From the NCBI GenBank assembly GCA_019454045.1, contig SKCR01010150.1, positions 806,001-870,000 on the forward strand: a stretch of DNA of 64,000 nucleotides. The letters are read 5' to 3'. This DNA is from Zanthoxylum bungeanum. Taxonomy: Eukaryota; Streptophyta; Magnoliopsida; Sapindales; Rutaceae. A program made the translations under genes and the position numbers. This document shows, one piece after another, positions 49,023-60,659 of the stretch; the stretch's first letter is position 1, and each line of letters begins with the position of its first letter. Below the pieces are notes generated by a model. That model was not told the origin of the DNA and ran no database searches. It saw only the letters and a program-made list of their open reading frames with translations.

Positions 49023-52000
49023 ATGGAAGCCGATTCTCTCTCTTCTCGCATCAACAAATCCGACGGTAGATCGTATCTCTCTGATTTTGTTACAGTATTT
49101 TACGCTAATAATCAAGTCATTTCTGACTTATTTATTTTTTCTTTCATTTCAGATTTGTCCATCGAAGGCATGGAGTCGGTGGTGGCAACGGTGAGCGGTT
49201 ACCACGGAACGGAGCGGTTTAATCTCATCAAGCTTATCTCTTACACCGGTGCCAGTTACGTTGGTGCGATGTCGAGATCGACCACTCACTTAGTGAGCTT
49301 TCAATCTAGTTTATGAAAATATTTTTATGATTATTATTTATAATGCCTCACAGTGTAATTAGGGTTTGCTTTTAAAAAAAATGAATTTTTAAATATGAGA
49401 GCTTTACATCAATCGCTGATGAGATTTGTGCCTGAAATGCTTTTTGAGTTGAGTATTTGAGAAGTGCTTTTAGATTTTCTTTTCTTCTGGGAAAGTAAAA
49501 GTATTATTAAACATATAATTGGTGTTTGGATGTTTATGGATGGATTTGGATTGGGTCACTAGGTGTGTTGGAAGTTTGAAGGAAAGAAGTACAATCTTGC
49601 AAGGAAGTTTAGAACGATTATAGTTAGTCATAGGTGGGTGGAAGATTGCATAAAGCAACGGAAACGTCTTCCTGAGCGCCCTTATATGTTGCAAAGGTAA
49701 CATTTGTGCTCTAATTTCGACTGAATTGTGTTAGTTTTGGTGTAAATTAAACTTTGTAGGTATTGATTCTGTGCAGTGGACGAGAGATAGGGCCTCTGTT
49801 GCGGGAAGTCCCTCTTTTCAATGAGAATTCAGACAGGTCCAACCTTGGTGACAACTCTAAGAATGAAGAAACTGATATGGGATGTGAAGTTTCCGAGCCT
49901 GCTGGTTGGACTGATTCCTTTTTGTTGAATGAGGTAACTATATGGACAAATAAACTCTTTTTTTGTTTAGTATTTGATAATGTGCCACTCAAAAGTTTAG
50001 TTTTTCTTTTACTGTTATTTTTATTGCAGCACTTGTTACCGAAGTGTGGAAACGGCAAGGATACTTCTCATAAATCCAAGTCAAAACCATTTAAAAGAGC
50101 TTCAAAGCAGGAGCAGAGGTCCAGTGCCAGATATTGTTTTCAGGATCCTCCTTTGTCTGGATTAATTAGGAAGGAGGTACTAATACAATTGCACTATTTT
50201 TGGCTCCCCATCGTCATTATTTTTGCAGAGTTAAACCTGTTTTTGGTTATAATGTTGGTGTAGTTAGCTCTTTTGGGCTTTCTACAATTCTTTTCCAGTA
50301 TCCTAAAGAGCATTCAAGCTATTGAACAACATATGGTGATCAAGTTATACTTATAACTCTGTCGTGCTGGAAATGAATTGGAAAGCAGATCAAACCATTC
50401 AAATTGCTAACCTTGCTCTGATACTGATTACTGCTAACTAATTTTGTTATGGTTTCCCACGGAGGATGTAATATTAGTAAACCTCTGAGGCTTCTTTTCT
50501 TGAAATTGCTAGAGTGAATTTACCATTCTAGATCATGCTGTAGTTGTTCTATTCCTAATTAAATCTTGGATGTTTAGTTTTTTATTTTCTTAGCATCAAA
50601 AGATTATCTGAAGTTATGGATATGTTACTGTATATATTTTCCTAGTTATTCCGGCTATGTATACACATGATTTATTTTCTCACTAAAGAGTTATTTGTTG
50701 TTTTTTCCCCCTTGGATGCCTGTATCATTTTTGGCTTGAAAAGTATGAAGAGTCAAGTTCAGATTCTTCCATCCATTCTGTAAGAGGGAAAAGGAAAATT
50801 TCAAAATATGAAGAGACAAGAGTTCATTCTTCAGCGAGAGAAAAGACCAAGATTTCAAAGGGCATAGGCAGCAGTTGTTCTGCTAAACCTTCTGGTAAAG
50901 GACAGAGACCTGTGAAGACGAGTACTGGTTTGGAGTCTATGGTCTTGGATTCTGACCAAGATGAGCCCCTTTTATTCAGAATTGGAGAAACATCTGATGA
51001 TGGCTTCCGTAAGAACAGGGGAAGGAATGAAGGTTCAGAAGATATTGAAGAAATAGAAGAAAGAGGCTTTTCAACTGCCTTGCAAAGAGTTTCACAAGAT
51101 GGTTTCTCTGGTTTTGAGAACACAAATGGAGAGGTCAAAACTACTGATCACATGGAACAGGTTAACAGATTACCTCCTTCGGTGGAATTATCATGTGTTA
51201 TATGTTGGACAGAATTTAGTTCAACCAGAGGGATTTTGCCATGCGGCCATCGATTTTGTTATTCGTGCATCCAAAACTGGGCTGATCATATGGTATACAA
51301 TATCATCTTGTCCAACTTATCTCTCTTTCCTATCTAGCTGTTTAAATTTCATATGTTAAAGTCGTAATGTGTGTGAATTTATTTTTCCATTTCTTAACTT
51401 ATATTCCATGTGCATCTCTAATCTTTCATATGTAATCCTTAAATTTACGTAGAAGTTAGGACTGGCCTTCAGACTTTATTGTATCCTCAAGTTTTCGAGT
51501 TTTGAACAATGAATTTCAAAGCATGCAAGTAATTCTCATTATTTGGCATTGAATCCCATTTGTTGCACTACTCATGACGAAAATTTAAATTTTACATGTC
51601 TGTTTTTGCCTACAATGGCAATCCAGGTTTTTGACTTTGACTTTGAACAATATCTTCATAATTTTCCATGAGTTTGCTGCTATTTTTGTTAATGCAGTCA
51701 AATGTAGAACTTTCTGATTAAGAGAATTTAAATTGCATTTGATGACTTATTTTACCATTGCTTCTGCTCCTGAAACTATTCCAATTTTGAAATTGATATG
51801 CTGGTGATTATGGCCGCAGGCTTCAATGAGAAAGATTTCAACTTGTCCCTTGTGCAAGGCTAGTTTTGTGAGCATTACAAAGGTGGAGGATGCAGCCACT
51901 TCTGATCAGAAAATTTACTCGCAAACAATTCCATGTACCCTATCAACAACGGATATTTTCATTCTTCAATATCAAGATAGAGCCAGTGTTCAGGTAAAAT

Positions 52001-52266
52001 TTATGCTTTTGGCACACAATGTTCCCCTATGTGATTAAATTTCAGTACAAGTTTGGTCCTGTGGCTGACCCTTCTCCTCCTTGAAGGCCTCATTACTTAC
52101 AGCATGTATAGAATGCCGTTCTCGGGAACCAGAGGATCTTCTCATCAGATGCCATCTCTGCCATAGTAGATGCATTCATTCCTACTGTCTGGACCCTCCT
52201 CTGTTACCATGGACATGCGTTCATTGCAAGGATCTCCAAGTGCTTTACAATCTCAGCAACATTTAG
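49023..52266 (+). CDS. BRCT-RING-PHD protein (probable nuclear E3 ubiquitin ligase)
   Basis: Eight exons (49023-49065, 49153-49292, 49563-49696, 49777-49933, 50030-50176, 50744-51292, 51820-51993, 52087-52266) encode 507 residues. An N-terminal BRCT domain (about 18-108) includes [20 protein letters not shown] and [17 protein letters not shown] long Lys/Ser/Glu-rich linker follows. The RING (about 357-405) reads CVIC...[10 protein letters not shown]...CPLC. The last exon encodes a PHD-like Cys/His cluster (about 455-497): CIEC, CHLC, IHSYC, CVHC. BRCT domains usually read phosphopeptides in DNA-damage or chromatin proteins, so a nuclear ligase role is inferred. Similar to At1g67180 (from memory). 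The RING is split by an intron of about 530 bases after WADHM. Confidence 0.9.
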
Positions 52267-53026
52267 GCACTTCTATATGAATTTATCCTTCCATATTGAG
52301 CACAATTCTTTTGATGCTGCACACATCACAGCGAAATTTTAGCTCAAAATTTGGACTCTTGATCCATTCTGCTGGATTTATAAACTATATTATTACATCC
52401 ATTAATATGTATTTATACTCTTTTTTGTAATCAAACATGCTAGTGTGTAACCATTGTTGCTTTGATGTTGAAATTTTCATTTTCATTTTTCATTCTTTCA
52501 GGAAATTTCTAGTTTGAAATTTGATATGAGCTATCTACCAATGAATCATGATATCTCTCAAGTAAAAGAATCTTGGTGCTTCTACTTTCATGGCATATTG
52601 AGTGCCCGAATTCTTTTGTCTTGACTTGAAAACACAGAAATCAATCATAAAATATACATTACAATGGTACAAGCTTCACAGCAGTCAGTGATTACAATGA
52701 CACACTAAGATTGCTAAGTTGATGAGTCAATTCATTATTCTCCAATCCCAAGCACCTCTTCAGAATGACTAAATTGGACAACTTATCAACTGAGATACCT
52801 AATTTCTTAAAAGTTAAAACCCTACAAGAGATTTCGCAGATAAAATAAATGATTGATTTAAAAAGTTAAGAAACAAAAGTTTTAAGATTTAAAGATAAAT
52901 AGAAAGTTGAATGAGTGTGGCTAATGGGTGTTTATAGAAATTTGTTACGTTGACTTATTATATCATAAATTGTCCTTGATAGTAATTTAAGTCATTGATA
53001 CTATGTAATGCTAGTACCACGTCACC
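52267..53026. other. 3' flank of the BRCT-RING-PHD gene
   Basis: 3' UTR and spacer, no supported gene. Confidence 0.4.
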
Positions 53027-53308
53027 TAAGGATGGCAACCGGTCGGGCCGTGCATGGTTTTTTTTAAAATAATAATTTTTTTGAATTTTTTATTACTTAG
53101 AAATGAACAAAAAAAATTAAAGAATATGAATGTTTTTAGTGTTTTTTTGGATTATACCTTAAATTTTAATTAGTTATAAATGTATGTATTTAGTATTAAA
53201 AACTAATTTATATAATTAAAAATATATATATTTATCTATACAAACCGACCTGAAAATTAAAATTTTACTATTGGGCCGGGCGGATCCCAGACTTTTATGT
53301 CACCCCTA
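53027..53308. mobile_element. hAT-type MITE, 282 bp
   Basis: Ends TAAGGATGGCAA and (reverse) TAGGGGTGACAT, both variants of the TAGGGGTGGCAA terminus common in plant hAT elements. Flanks ACGTCACC (53019-53026) and ACGTCATC (53309-53316) are a 7/8 match to an 8-bp target duplication. The interior has GGTCGGGCCGTG and TTGGGCCGGGCGG near the ends and AT-rich DNA between. No transposase. Confidence 0.7.
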
Positions 53309-53321
53309 ACGTCATCCATAT

Positions 53322-54075
53322 TGTTGACGGTGGATTTTGGTCTCAGGGCAATATTGGAATATCACTCCCGAGGAAATCCTCCTCCAACTGTGAATTTGTT
53401 TGGTTATGGGGGACCAAAGGCAAATTTAGCGGAAAACAAGAAAATACGCCAATCAGACAAGGTGATTTAACGTGGTTCGGTGGATTTTGGGATTCGACCT
53501 ACGTCCACGGGCAAGAACAGGATGTCACTTTTTATTACTCAAATTCACTCCTTAGATATCTCTTTGCTTTTACAAATCAGAGCTCTATGACACTAATCTC
53601 TTACTCTTGTGATGATTTTAGATACCCTTTTACACATGCTCTACCCTTCTATTTATAATAATACAGAAATCAGATTCCTATTTGTATAAGAAATCCTATT
53701 TGAACCCAATCTTCTCTTCTTGTAGGGTTTCCTGATCCGGTATTGCCTTCTTCTTCCGCTTTCCCTTTTGGACTCTAACTCTCTCTCCTTGTGAAAGTAG
53801 GATGTTTTCCTTATCTTATCCATAAGAAAGGGGTGCTGTTGTCTTGAACACGGTCCGTCATCTGGTCGGTCTTTTAATGAGGTCGGCCATGACAATCTTT
53901 TATGCTGAGGATGTTCCTGCCGACATCTATAGTGCTCGGTCGTATTGAACCAAAGTGGTCGGTCTTCACATGAACTGGCCGGGTCGGCCTCATGATCTCA
54001 CCCAGACAGCGAATTTACCATTTTGTCCTTGTCGTACTGTCTTAAATGATGTAGCGCCTGAAAACACCATCAACA
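53322..54075 (-). repeat. 3' LTR of the 9-kb element
   Basis: Plus strand runs TGTTGACGGTGG to CACCATCAACA. Just inside, the minus strand reads ...AACTAGGGGACAGA before TGTTGATGG, a short polypurine tract for plus-strand priming. A single LTR unit, unlike the doubled LTR at 4.9 kb. Confidence 0.9.
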
Positions 54076-54440
54076 TCTGTCCCCTAGTTCTCGGTTCCAA
54101 CGAGTATGTGAGTTGGTGCCGGGAACTATATGAAGATGGTGTGCTGATTGTCTATGCTGGTAGTCGTCCCAGGATGTGAGAAGGAATTTTCTTGCCGTTC
54201 CAATCATCTTTCCTCGAGACGTACAACCGTCATGTCTCTTTAAATGCCTATCAAATCAACTTTAGGGTTTCTTCTAATGCTCGACACTTGTCACACATCC
54301 GCGGGGTTCCCGCCAAAAGAGGGGACGAATCGACCGTGCAGAGACATTTTTACAGTGGGCTAATCTCAGCCGTCTGTTTGAACTTGGGAGGCCCCTCTCG
54401 TAGCTGACACTTGGCGTTCATCCGGGCTCTTCCTTTAGAT

Positions 54441-54475
54441 CCAATGGTCACGAGCGTCCTGGTCACGGATATAAG
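54441..54475 (+). promoter_or_regulatory. Promoter-like CCAAT and TATA boxes of the antisense gene
   Basis: CCAAT at 54441 and GGATATAAGAAGGGG (TATA-like ATATAAG at 54469-54475) are spaced like a plant core promoter, followed by a TC-rich leader. They point along the plus strand, opposite to the retroelement. Confidence 0.5.
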
Positions 54476-54650
54476 AAGGGGATGCATTCCTTTTTTTTCT
54501 TCATCTTTTTCGGCAATTTCTCATTTCTCTCTGCAAGTACCTTTGCTCATTTTTGCATCACGGATTTCAACTGCGGGCTTCGTTCTCTGCTGCGAGTATA
54601 AAGAGCGGTCATTACCGTACTGCACGACCTCCTGTTTTTTAGAAGAGCAA

Positions 54651-54851
54651 GTAAGTCTTCTGAGCGACCTCTCCTCTTTTTTATGCAATGTTTCTGTTTG
54701 CTTATTTTGCTTAGGGAGAGACTTGTGGTTTTTTGCTGGGTCTTGCTTTTAGGGCACCATTTAGAGACTCTCTATTTAGTTTTAGCACGGACATCGTGGG
54801 TGGCTCCTCGTAGACTGATCCTCCTTCATTCGCTGTTTTTCCGGGTGTCAG
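54651..54851 (+). other. Probable leader intron of the antisense gene
   Basis: Donor AAGAGCAA|GTAAGTCTT and acceptor CCGGGTGTCAG|GGATGTCTGAC would join the leader directly to two bases before the start codon at 54854. Confidence 0.5.
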
Positions 54852-54853
54852 GG

Positions 54854-57396
54854 ATGTCTGACAATAGTTCCCCCTCCGAAAGGCTTGCTAAGGTTTCAAC
54901 CCCTCCTGCTGAAGAGCTCTCCTCGGGCTCAGGGGCACCTAGTGTAGAGGACCTCGATACTAGCCCTACGGCTTCTGAAATCGAAAACGACTCCTACCAT
55001 CAAAGAGTTCCTCGGAAGGACCCAGAGCCTGGTGAGCTTGGGTCGTCGGCTCTGGATATGAACCGTCCTTCCAAGATAACCGAGGATGATCTTGCCCTTC
55101 TTCGACTGCGGTATAACATTCCTATAGATATTGCCCTTGAAGTTCCTGGTCTTATGGATCGTGCTGATGAGGGCTCTACCCAACCTGAGCTCCCTCGCTT
55201 CTTCCTGTTTTCTTTGAGTGTGGGATGCGGCTGCCGATTCAACCTTACTTTGCTTGGATGTTGGCCGAGATGGAGATCGCTCATTGTCAGCTGAGTTTAA
55301 ATAGTTGGAGAATTCTGGCCGGGTTGTATGTGGTTTGGCATCGAGCAGGGCTCGGGGAGCCCTCTTTTGAAGAGGTGAAGAGGGTGTATCGCCGAAAGCC
55401 AACCCAAAAGCTCATCATGGTTGGTATTATCTTTCTGCTTACAACAGCTCTATGAACATTGTCCAGAAGCTCCCCTGATCCAATAAATTCAAAGATCTCT
55501 GGTTCTGGGCCACTGGGGATTGGGGACGGACCCTGAGGTCGGATGAAGGGGAGACTTTGGTGCCGGACATTTTCAGGGCTGGAGGTTAGGAGTCTAATGT
55601 CCCCTTTATTTTTTCTCTGTTCCTGTCCTTTAGTCTCTTTAGGTTTCTAACTTTTCTGGTTCCTCCCAGCTTGTTGGAGGGATGCTCCAAAGGTTCCCCA
55701 TCGGGTGCGGGTCCGGGTAGGCTGGGCTCGTCGGTATGCTGCCCACTGGAGGGAATTGGTTAATGACGCGGCCTTTGTTGAATCAGGCCTTACTCGGACC
55801 GTCCCTTCAGAAGTCTCAGGTCGGATAGGTAGGTGTCTGATGGCTGTTTTGATGATCTTTCCAGTTTGTTTCATCATGTTTGATATCTTTGTTATGTGCT
55901 ATGTCCCTGATTTCCTTCCTTTTTCTTGTAGGCATGTCGAAGAGGCCTAAGTTTCTCGAGAAGTTGGCCGGTACCGTGAAGAAGGCCGGCCGTGCTGAAA
56001 CTTCCCAGGTGCGGTCCGATTTCGTTGAGAATATATCTCCTGGACAGGTTCAAACAAGTGTTCGGGGGCTGTCCTCACCTTCTGGCGTGCAATCAACAGG
56101 ATCTGCTCACCTTGCCAGTCCGCCGAAACCTCTTAGGAAGAGGAGGCGTCAGTTTGGGACCGAGGAGACCGAGTTGGCCCAGGATGGAGAAGACGAGGGA
56201 GCTGCTCCAGTCAAGAGGAAGGACATTCGTAGGGGGAAGAAGTCCTCTGAAAGTTCCTCCAGGAAACGGAAGGGCCCTGTGATCCTCGGGGTGGACGACT
56301 TGGGAGAGAGCATCCGGGAGGCTACCTCTCACCTAGTGCCGGCTTTTAATGAATTGGCCGAGGTGATTCCCCCGGGGAGGTCTCGAGGTATGAAGATGTG
56401 TCTCCCGAGGGTGTTTTGGCTGAGATGAGTTCTCAGATGGCGAAGGTACTTTTACTCCCCTTCTCGGTTTTTTTTTTTTTTTTTTTGGATCTTGGTTCTC
56501 TCTTTTCTTGTATTTGACTCCTTCCTCCCTTTTTTGTGTGCAGGCCAACTACCTTATGGCCAAGAACAAGGGTCTTCTTCTGACTCTGCTGTCTGAGGGC
56601 GGTCAGGCCCAGAGGCTCCAAAGTCGCCTTTCCGAAGTGGAGGCAAAGCTAGCTGACCAGGAGGAGGTGATCAAGAATCTTGAGGCGGCCGCTGTTGAGA
56701 GTTTCAAAACGAACAAGGCTCTCAAAGCAGCTGCTGTGCTAGAAAGGAAACTTGCTGATAATGCCAGGGGGACCTGAAGGTGCCCAATCTGAGATTGGCG
56801 TTCTGAAGGGGAAGGTAGTAAGTGCTGAGGCCAAGGTGAAGAACAAAGATGAGGAAGTTGCACGGGCCCGAGATAGTCTTGAAAGGAAGAAAACCGAGCT
56901 TGAGGAGAGGGAGATTGATCTCGAGGAGAGAGAGAGCGAGCTGGAAAAGAGAGAAGCTGATCTCGAGGCCGAGAAGGAGGCCATCCGTCTCGAGGGAGTT
57001 GGTGATTGTGCCGAGATGATACCGATGGTGCTGCCGAGCCTGAATATGGACCCTATCTACGCGGCCATCAGTTACTGTAAGGGGGACATTTCCGAGGAAG
57101 AGTTTCAAAAGTGGATCCCTCCCCCACCTGAGGAGGTGATGGATCCCGCCCCCCTCTCGGTCATTCCGGCTCCTGAGGTTCCTCCTGAAGAAGGATCGGA
57201 GGCTCCTGCCATGGACGAGGACTGCCTTGAGATCCCTCCTCCTGATGCCGAAGTTGCAGCTCCTCTTCCTGGTGCCGAAGTTGCAGTTCCTCCTCCTGAT
57301 GCCGAAGTTGCAGCTCCTCCTCCTGATTCCGAGCCGCTCCTTCCGTCATTTGAGCCAACTGAGGAAGGAGTTTCTGCCCCTGCGCGGGATAAATGA
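54854..57396 (+). pseudogene. Broken antisense gene with putative gypsy-type transposon (PF04195-like) domain
   Basis: The opening frame MSDNSSPSERLAK... reaches an LRxRYNIPxDIALEVPG segment typical of the plant 'putative gypsy type transposon' domain. The domain then jumps frame near 55190, continues from GMRLPIQPYF to NSWRILAGLYVVWHRAG, jumps again near 55405 and meets a stop near 55478 before KDLWFWATGDWG. Further exons follow at least one GT-AG intron (55829-55931): a K/R-rich segment (56.0-56.4 kb), then coiled coil from 56.54 kb, with another frame change near 56750. The coiled coil is Glu/Lys-rich (ERKKTELEEREIDLEER), followed by Pro/Ala repeats (PPPDAEVAAP) and a stop at 57396. Two or more frameshifts and one stop make it non-functional as read. 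Role of such genes is unknown. Confidence 0.7.
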
Positions 57397-57599
57397 GAAG
57401 GGGTAGCCCTGCCGGGGCCCTATGTAACTTTTTCTTTGTAATAATATTACAACTTGTATTTATATACATTTATGCATTTATGTTTGTTTATTTCTTTCTT
57501 CTTTTTCTTCTCCTTTTTATGCTTCTTGCCCTCATTGCAATTTTAAAGCCCATCAGGGGTCAGCACGAGTTAGAGGGGTCTGGATTGACCCTGTGAAGA

Positions 57600-59012
57600 G
57601 TGAGGCATTTGGACCCGGGGGAATGTTATGTCCCCGGTCCGGAGAGCTGACTTGGCGGGGCGTATCTTGACCCCGAGCTGAGCGAGATATTTGGGTTCTG
57701 GGGGAATGTTACCTCCCCAAACCGATGGAGTTTGATTCGGTGGGACGTAACCCGACCCCGAGCTGAGTGAAAGATTTGGCAATGGGGGAATGATACGTCC
57801 CCAGTAGAAAGACTGACTTGGTGGGACATCGCCCGACCCCGAGCTGTTAGGACCACTTGGCTCTGGGGGAATGTTACGTCCCCGAGCTGTAAGAGTCACT
57901 TGGCACTGGGGGAATGTTACGTCCCCAGTCAAAAGACAGACTCGGTGGGACATCGCCCGACCCCGAGCTGTTTCAATCTTTTGGCCCTGGGGGAATGTTA
58001 CGTCCCCAGTCCAAAGACAGACTCCGGGGGAATGTTACGTCCCCGAGCTGTAAGAATCTCTTGGCACTGGGGGAATGTTACGTCCCCAGTCCAAAGACAG
58101 ACTCTGGGGGAATGTTACGTCCCCGAGCTGTTAGGATCACTTGGCACTGGGGGAATGTTACGTCCCCAGTCCAAAGACAGGCTCGGTGGGACATCGCCCG
58201 ACCCCGAACTGTTTCAATCTTTTGGCCCTGGGGGAATGTTACGTCCCCAGTCCAAAGACAGACTCCGGGGGAATGTTACATCCCCGAGCTGTAAGAATCT
58301 CTTGGCACTGGGGGAATGTTACGTCCACAGTCCAAAGACAGACTCCGGGGGAATGTTACGTCCCCGAGCTGTAAGAATCTCTTGGCACTGGGGGAATGTT
58401 ACGTCCCCAGTCCAAAGACAGACTCCGGGGGAATGTTACGTCCCCGAGCTGTTAGGATCACTTGGTACTGGGGGAATGTTACGTCCCCAGTCCAAAGACA
58501 GGCTCGGTGGGACATCGCCCGACCCCGAACTGTTTCAATCTTTTGGCCCTGGGGGAATGTTACGTCCCCAGTCCAAAGACAGACTCGGTGGGACATCGCC
58601 CGACCCCGAGCTGTTTCAATCTTTTGGCCCTGGGGGAATGTTACGTCCCCAGTTCAAAGACAGACTCCGGGGGAATGTTACGTCCCCGAGCTGTAAGAAT
58701 CTCTTGGCACTGGGGGAATGTTACGTCCTCAGTCCAAAGACAGACTCCGGGGGAATGTTACGTCCCCGAGCTGTTAGGATCACTTGGCACTGAGGGAATG
58801 TTACGTCCCCAGTCCAAAGACAGGCTCGGTGGGACATCGCCTGACCCCGAACTGTTTCAATCTTTTGGCCCTGGGGGAATGTTACGTCCCCAGTCCAAAG
58901 ACAGACTCGGTGGGACATCGCCCGACCCCGAGCTGTTTCAATCTTTTGGCCCTGGGGGAATGTTACGTCCCCAGTCCAAAGACATACTCCGGGGGAATGT
59001 TACGTCCCCGAT
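57600..59012. repeat. Large tandem array with GGGGGAATGTTACGTCCCC inverted repeats
   Basis: About 25 copies of GGGGGAATGTTACGTCCCC (arms GGGGA/TCCCC around ATGTTACG), interspersed with two alternating linkers: AGTCCAAAGACAGACTC-GG, and GGTGGGACATCGCCCGACCC plus CGAGCTGTTTCAATC. The spacing of the inverted repeats alternates between about 40 and 80 bases, so a higher-order repeat exists. It yields long open frames on both strands that are repeat artefacts. Same family as the array at 6.64-7.37 kb. Confidence 0.9.
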
Positions 59013-59206
59013 CCGTCGTTTTTCGTATTTAAAGGATTTTGTCAAAAAAGGAATTTTTATTCATGTTTGGGGGTGGACCGCCCTTTTTACAACAGTTGTT
59101 ATGGTTCGGTGTTTTGTCCGGCTTCTGCAAAAAAAGAAAATAGAAGAAAGGAAAGTTGATCTTCATAGGAAGTACTTTCTTAACATCTCGGCGTTCCATG
59201 GTTTCT

Positions 59207-60517
59207 TCAACCTCGTGCCGTCCAGACGCCCCAGGATGTAGGCCCCTGGTCTAAACTTCCCCCTATTTTTATGCTTTTCTTTGGCCCGAACAGCTTTACT
59301 TCTTCTAATTCTTCGGCTGCTCCGAGCCGTGCAGCTCCATCGGGCCGAGGAGCAGAGGCTTCCCTCGTGTTCTCGTCGTCCTCGTCCCTCTGTCTCTTCT
59401 TGGTGCTTTTTTCCACGCAAAGGGTCTCTCGTGAGTAAGTGGCAAAACAGCTGCGGGCTACCTTCTGGCTTCCGCATATGATCCCGATCCCTTCCCGCGT
59501 GGGGAATTTCAATTTTAAGTAATAACAAGACATTGCAGCCTTGGTTCTCATCATGAAGGGGCGGCCGACAATGACTTGATAACTGCTCATGCAGTCTACT
59601 ACAGTGAAATTTATCATGATTGTTCGGGTTTTGAGGGCGGCTCTGATTGTCATTGCTAGTTGAATTCTTCCCAGCGGGACGACCGTTGATCCCCCGAAAC
59701 CGTACAGGGGGGTGATGTCTTTGGTTAGAGCTGTGCATTCTACCCCCAGGCTCTCCAAAGCTTCTTTGGAAATTATGTCTACTGCGCTCCCGGGGTCCAC
59801 CAAGATCCTGTCAACTTCTGTGCCGCCGATTGTTGCTTTGATTATTAGTGCGTCGTCATGGGGGAAACTTACCCCCTGAGCGTCTTCATCAGTGAACATA
59901 ATGGGTGTCGACCGACTTCCTCGGGGGTTTGGGATTTTTTCTGTTTTCAGCACCTCTGTCCCCCGTGCTCGGCTATAATTCTTCCTCGACCGGTTAGAGT
60001 CCCCGGCCAGCGTTGCCCCTCCTGCGATGACGTTCACCTCTCGATTCCTTGCCCTTTGTCTGGCGGCCATGATCTCGTGGTCTATGTAATTGTTCAGGTA
60101 CCTGTTCCGGGCCAGGTCCTCCATTTGTTCCCGCAGGTCCTTGCATTCATCGGTTGTGTGCCCTTTTAGATTGTGGTGCAGGCAGTAGGATCTTTTGTTT
60201 TTTCTGTCTGGGGGGAACCTCCTGAGGTCGGGCTCTATTAAGAGACCTTTCTCTCGTATCTCCATGATGATTTCCCCTGGCAGCTTGCTTATGGGAATAT
60301 ATGCTTCCTCTCGGACCACATGGTTTACTTGAGTTGCGGGCCTTTTGCTTTGATCCTTTTGTGCCATTGGTTTGAACTCTCTGGGTCTCGGATTGAACTT
60401 CCGGAACTCTCTCTCCGGTCGCCGATGGTCTTCTCTCCTGGTTACCCTTTCTCTGGCGGTCGTTCCTCTCCGGGATACCTTCTCCTCGCTTTCTAGTAGA
60501 ACGTACTTCCTGGCCAC
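59207..60517 (-). pseudogene. gag C-terminus, zinc knuckle and aspartic protease
   Basis: A 436-codon minus-strand frame, out of frame with the gag part upstream. It has a basic linker, a zinc-knuckle-like cluster (SYCLHHNLKGHTTDEC), and a retropepsin-type protease with ILVDPGSAVDII (active-site D-P-G-S, Ser in place of the commoner Thr) and VIVGRPFM near its end. It stops at 59207, followed by the repeat array, so no reverse transcriptase follows. Frame interruption between this and gag at about 60.52-60.69 kb makes the polyprotein discontinuous unless frameshifting occurs. Confidence 0.85.
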
Positions 60518-60659
60518 CTCCAGTGCGGTAGCGTAGTCTGGTGTCTCGTGGATTCTCAGGTGGGTCCACAGTTTCCCGACCCTTAGGGCCCCTTTCAGAC
60601 TTTCCAGGGCTTCCTGGGATTCGTACCCTCCGACCTCGAGTACAGTGTTGTGATACCTT

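Noticed and set aside
57900..58793. A 297-codon open frame with repeated GECYVPSPKTDS units, and similar long frames on both strands of the array
   Set aside because: It is translation of the GGGGGAATGTTACGTCCCC tandem array; frames are open on both strands and in several phases because the unit lacks stops. No start context, domain or splice structure.
59163..59738. 191-codon minus-strand frame overlapping the protease
   Set aside because: Shadow of the protease frame; the protease frame carries the recognisable active-site motif.
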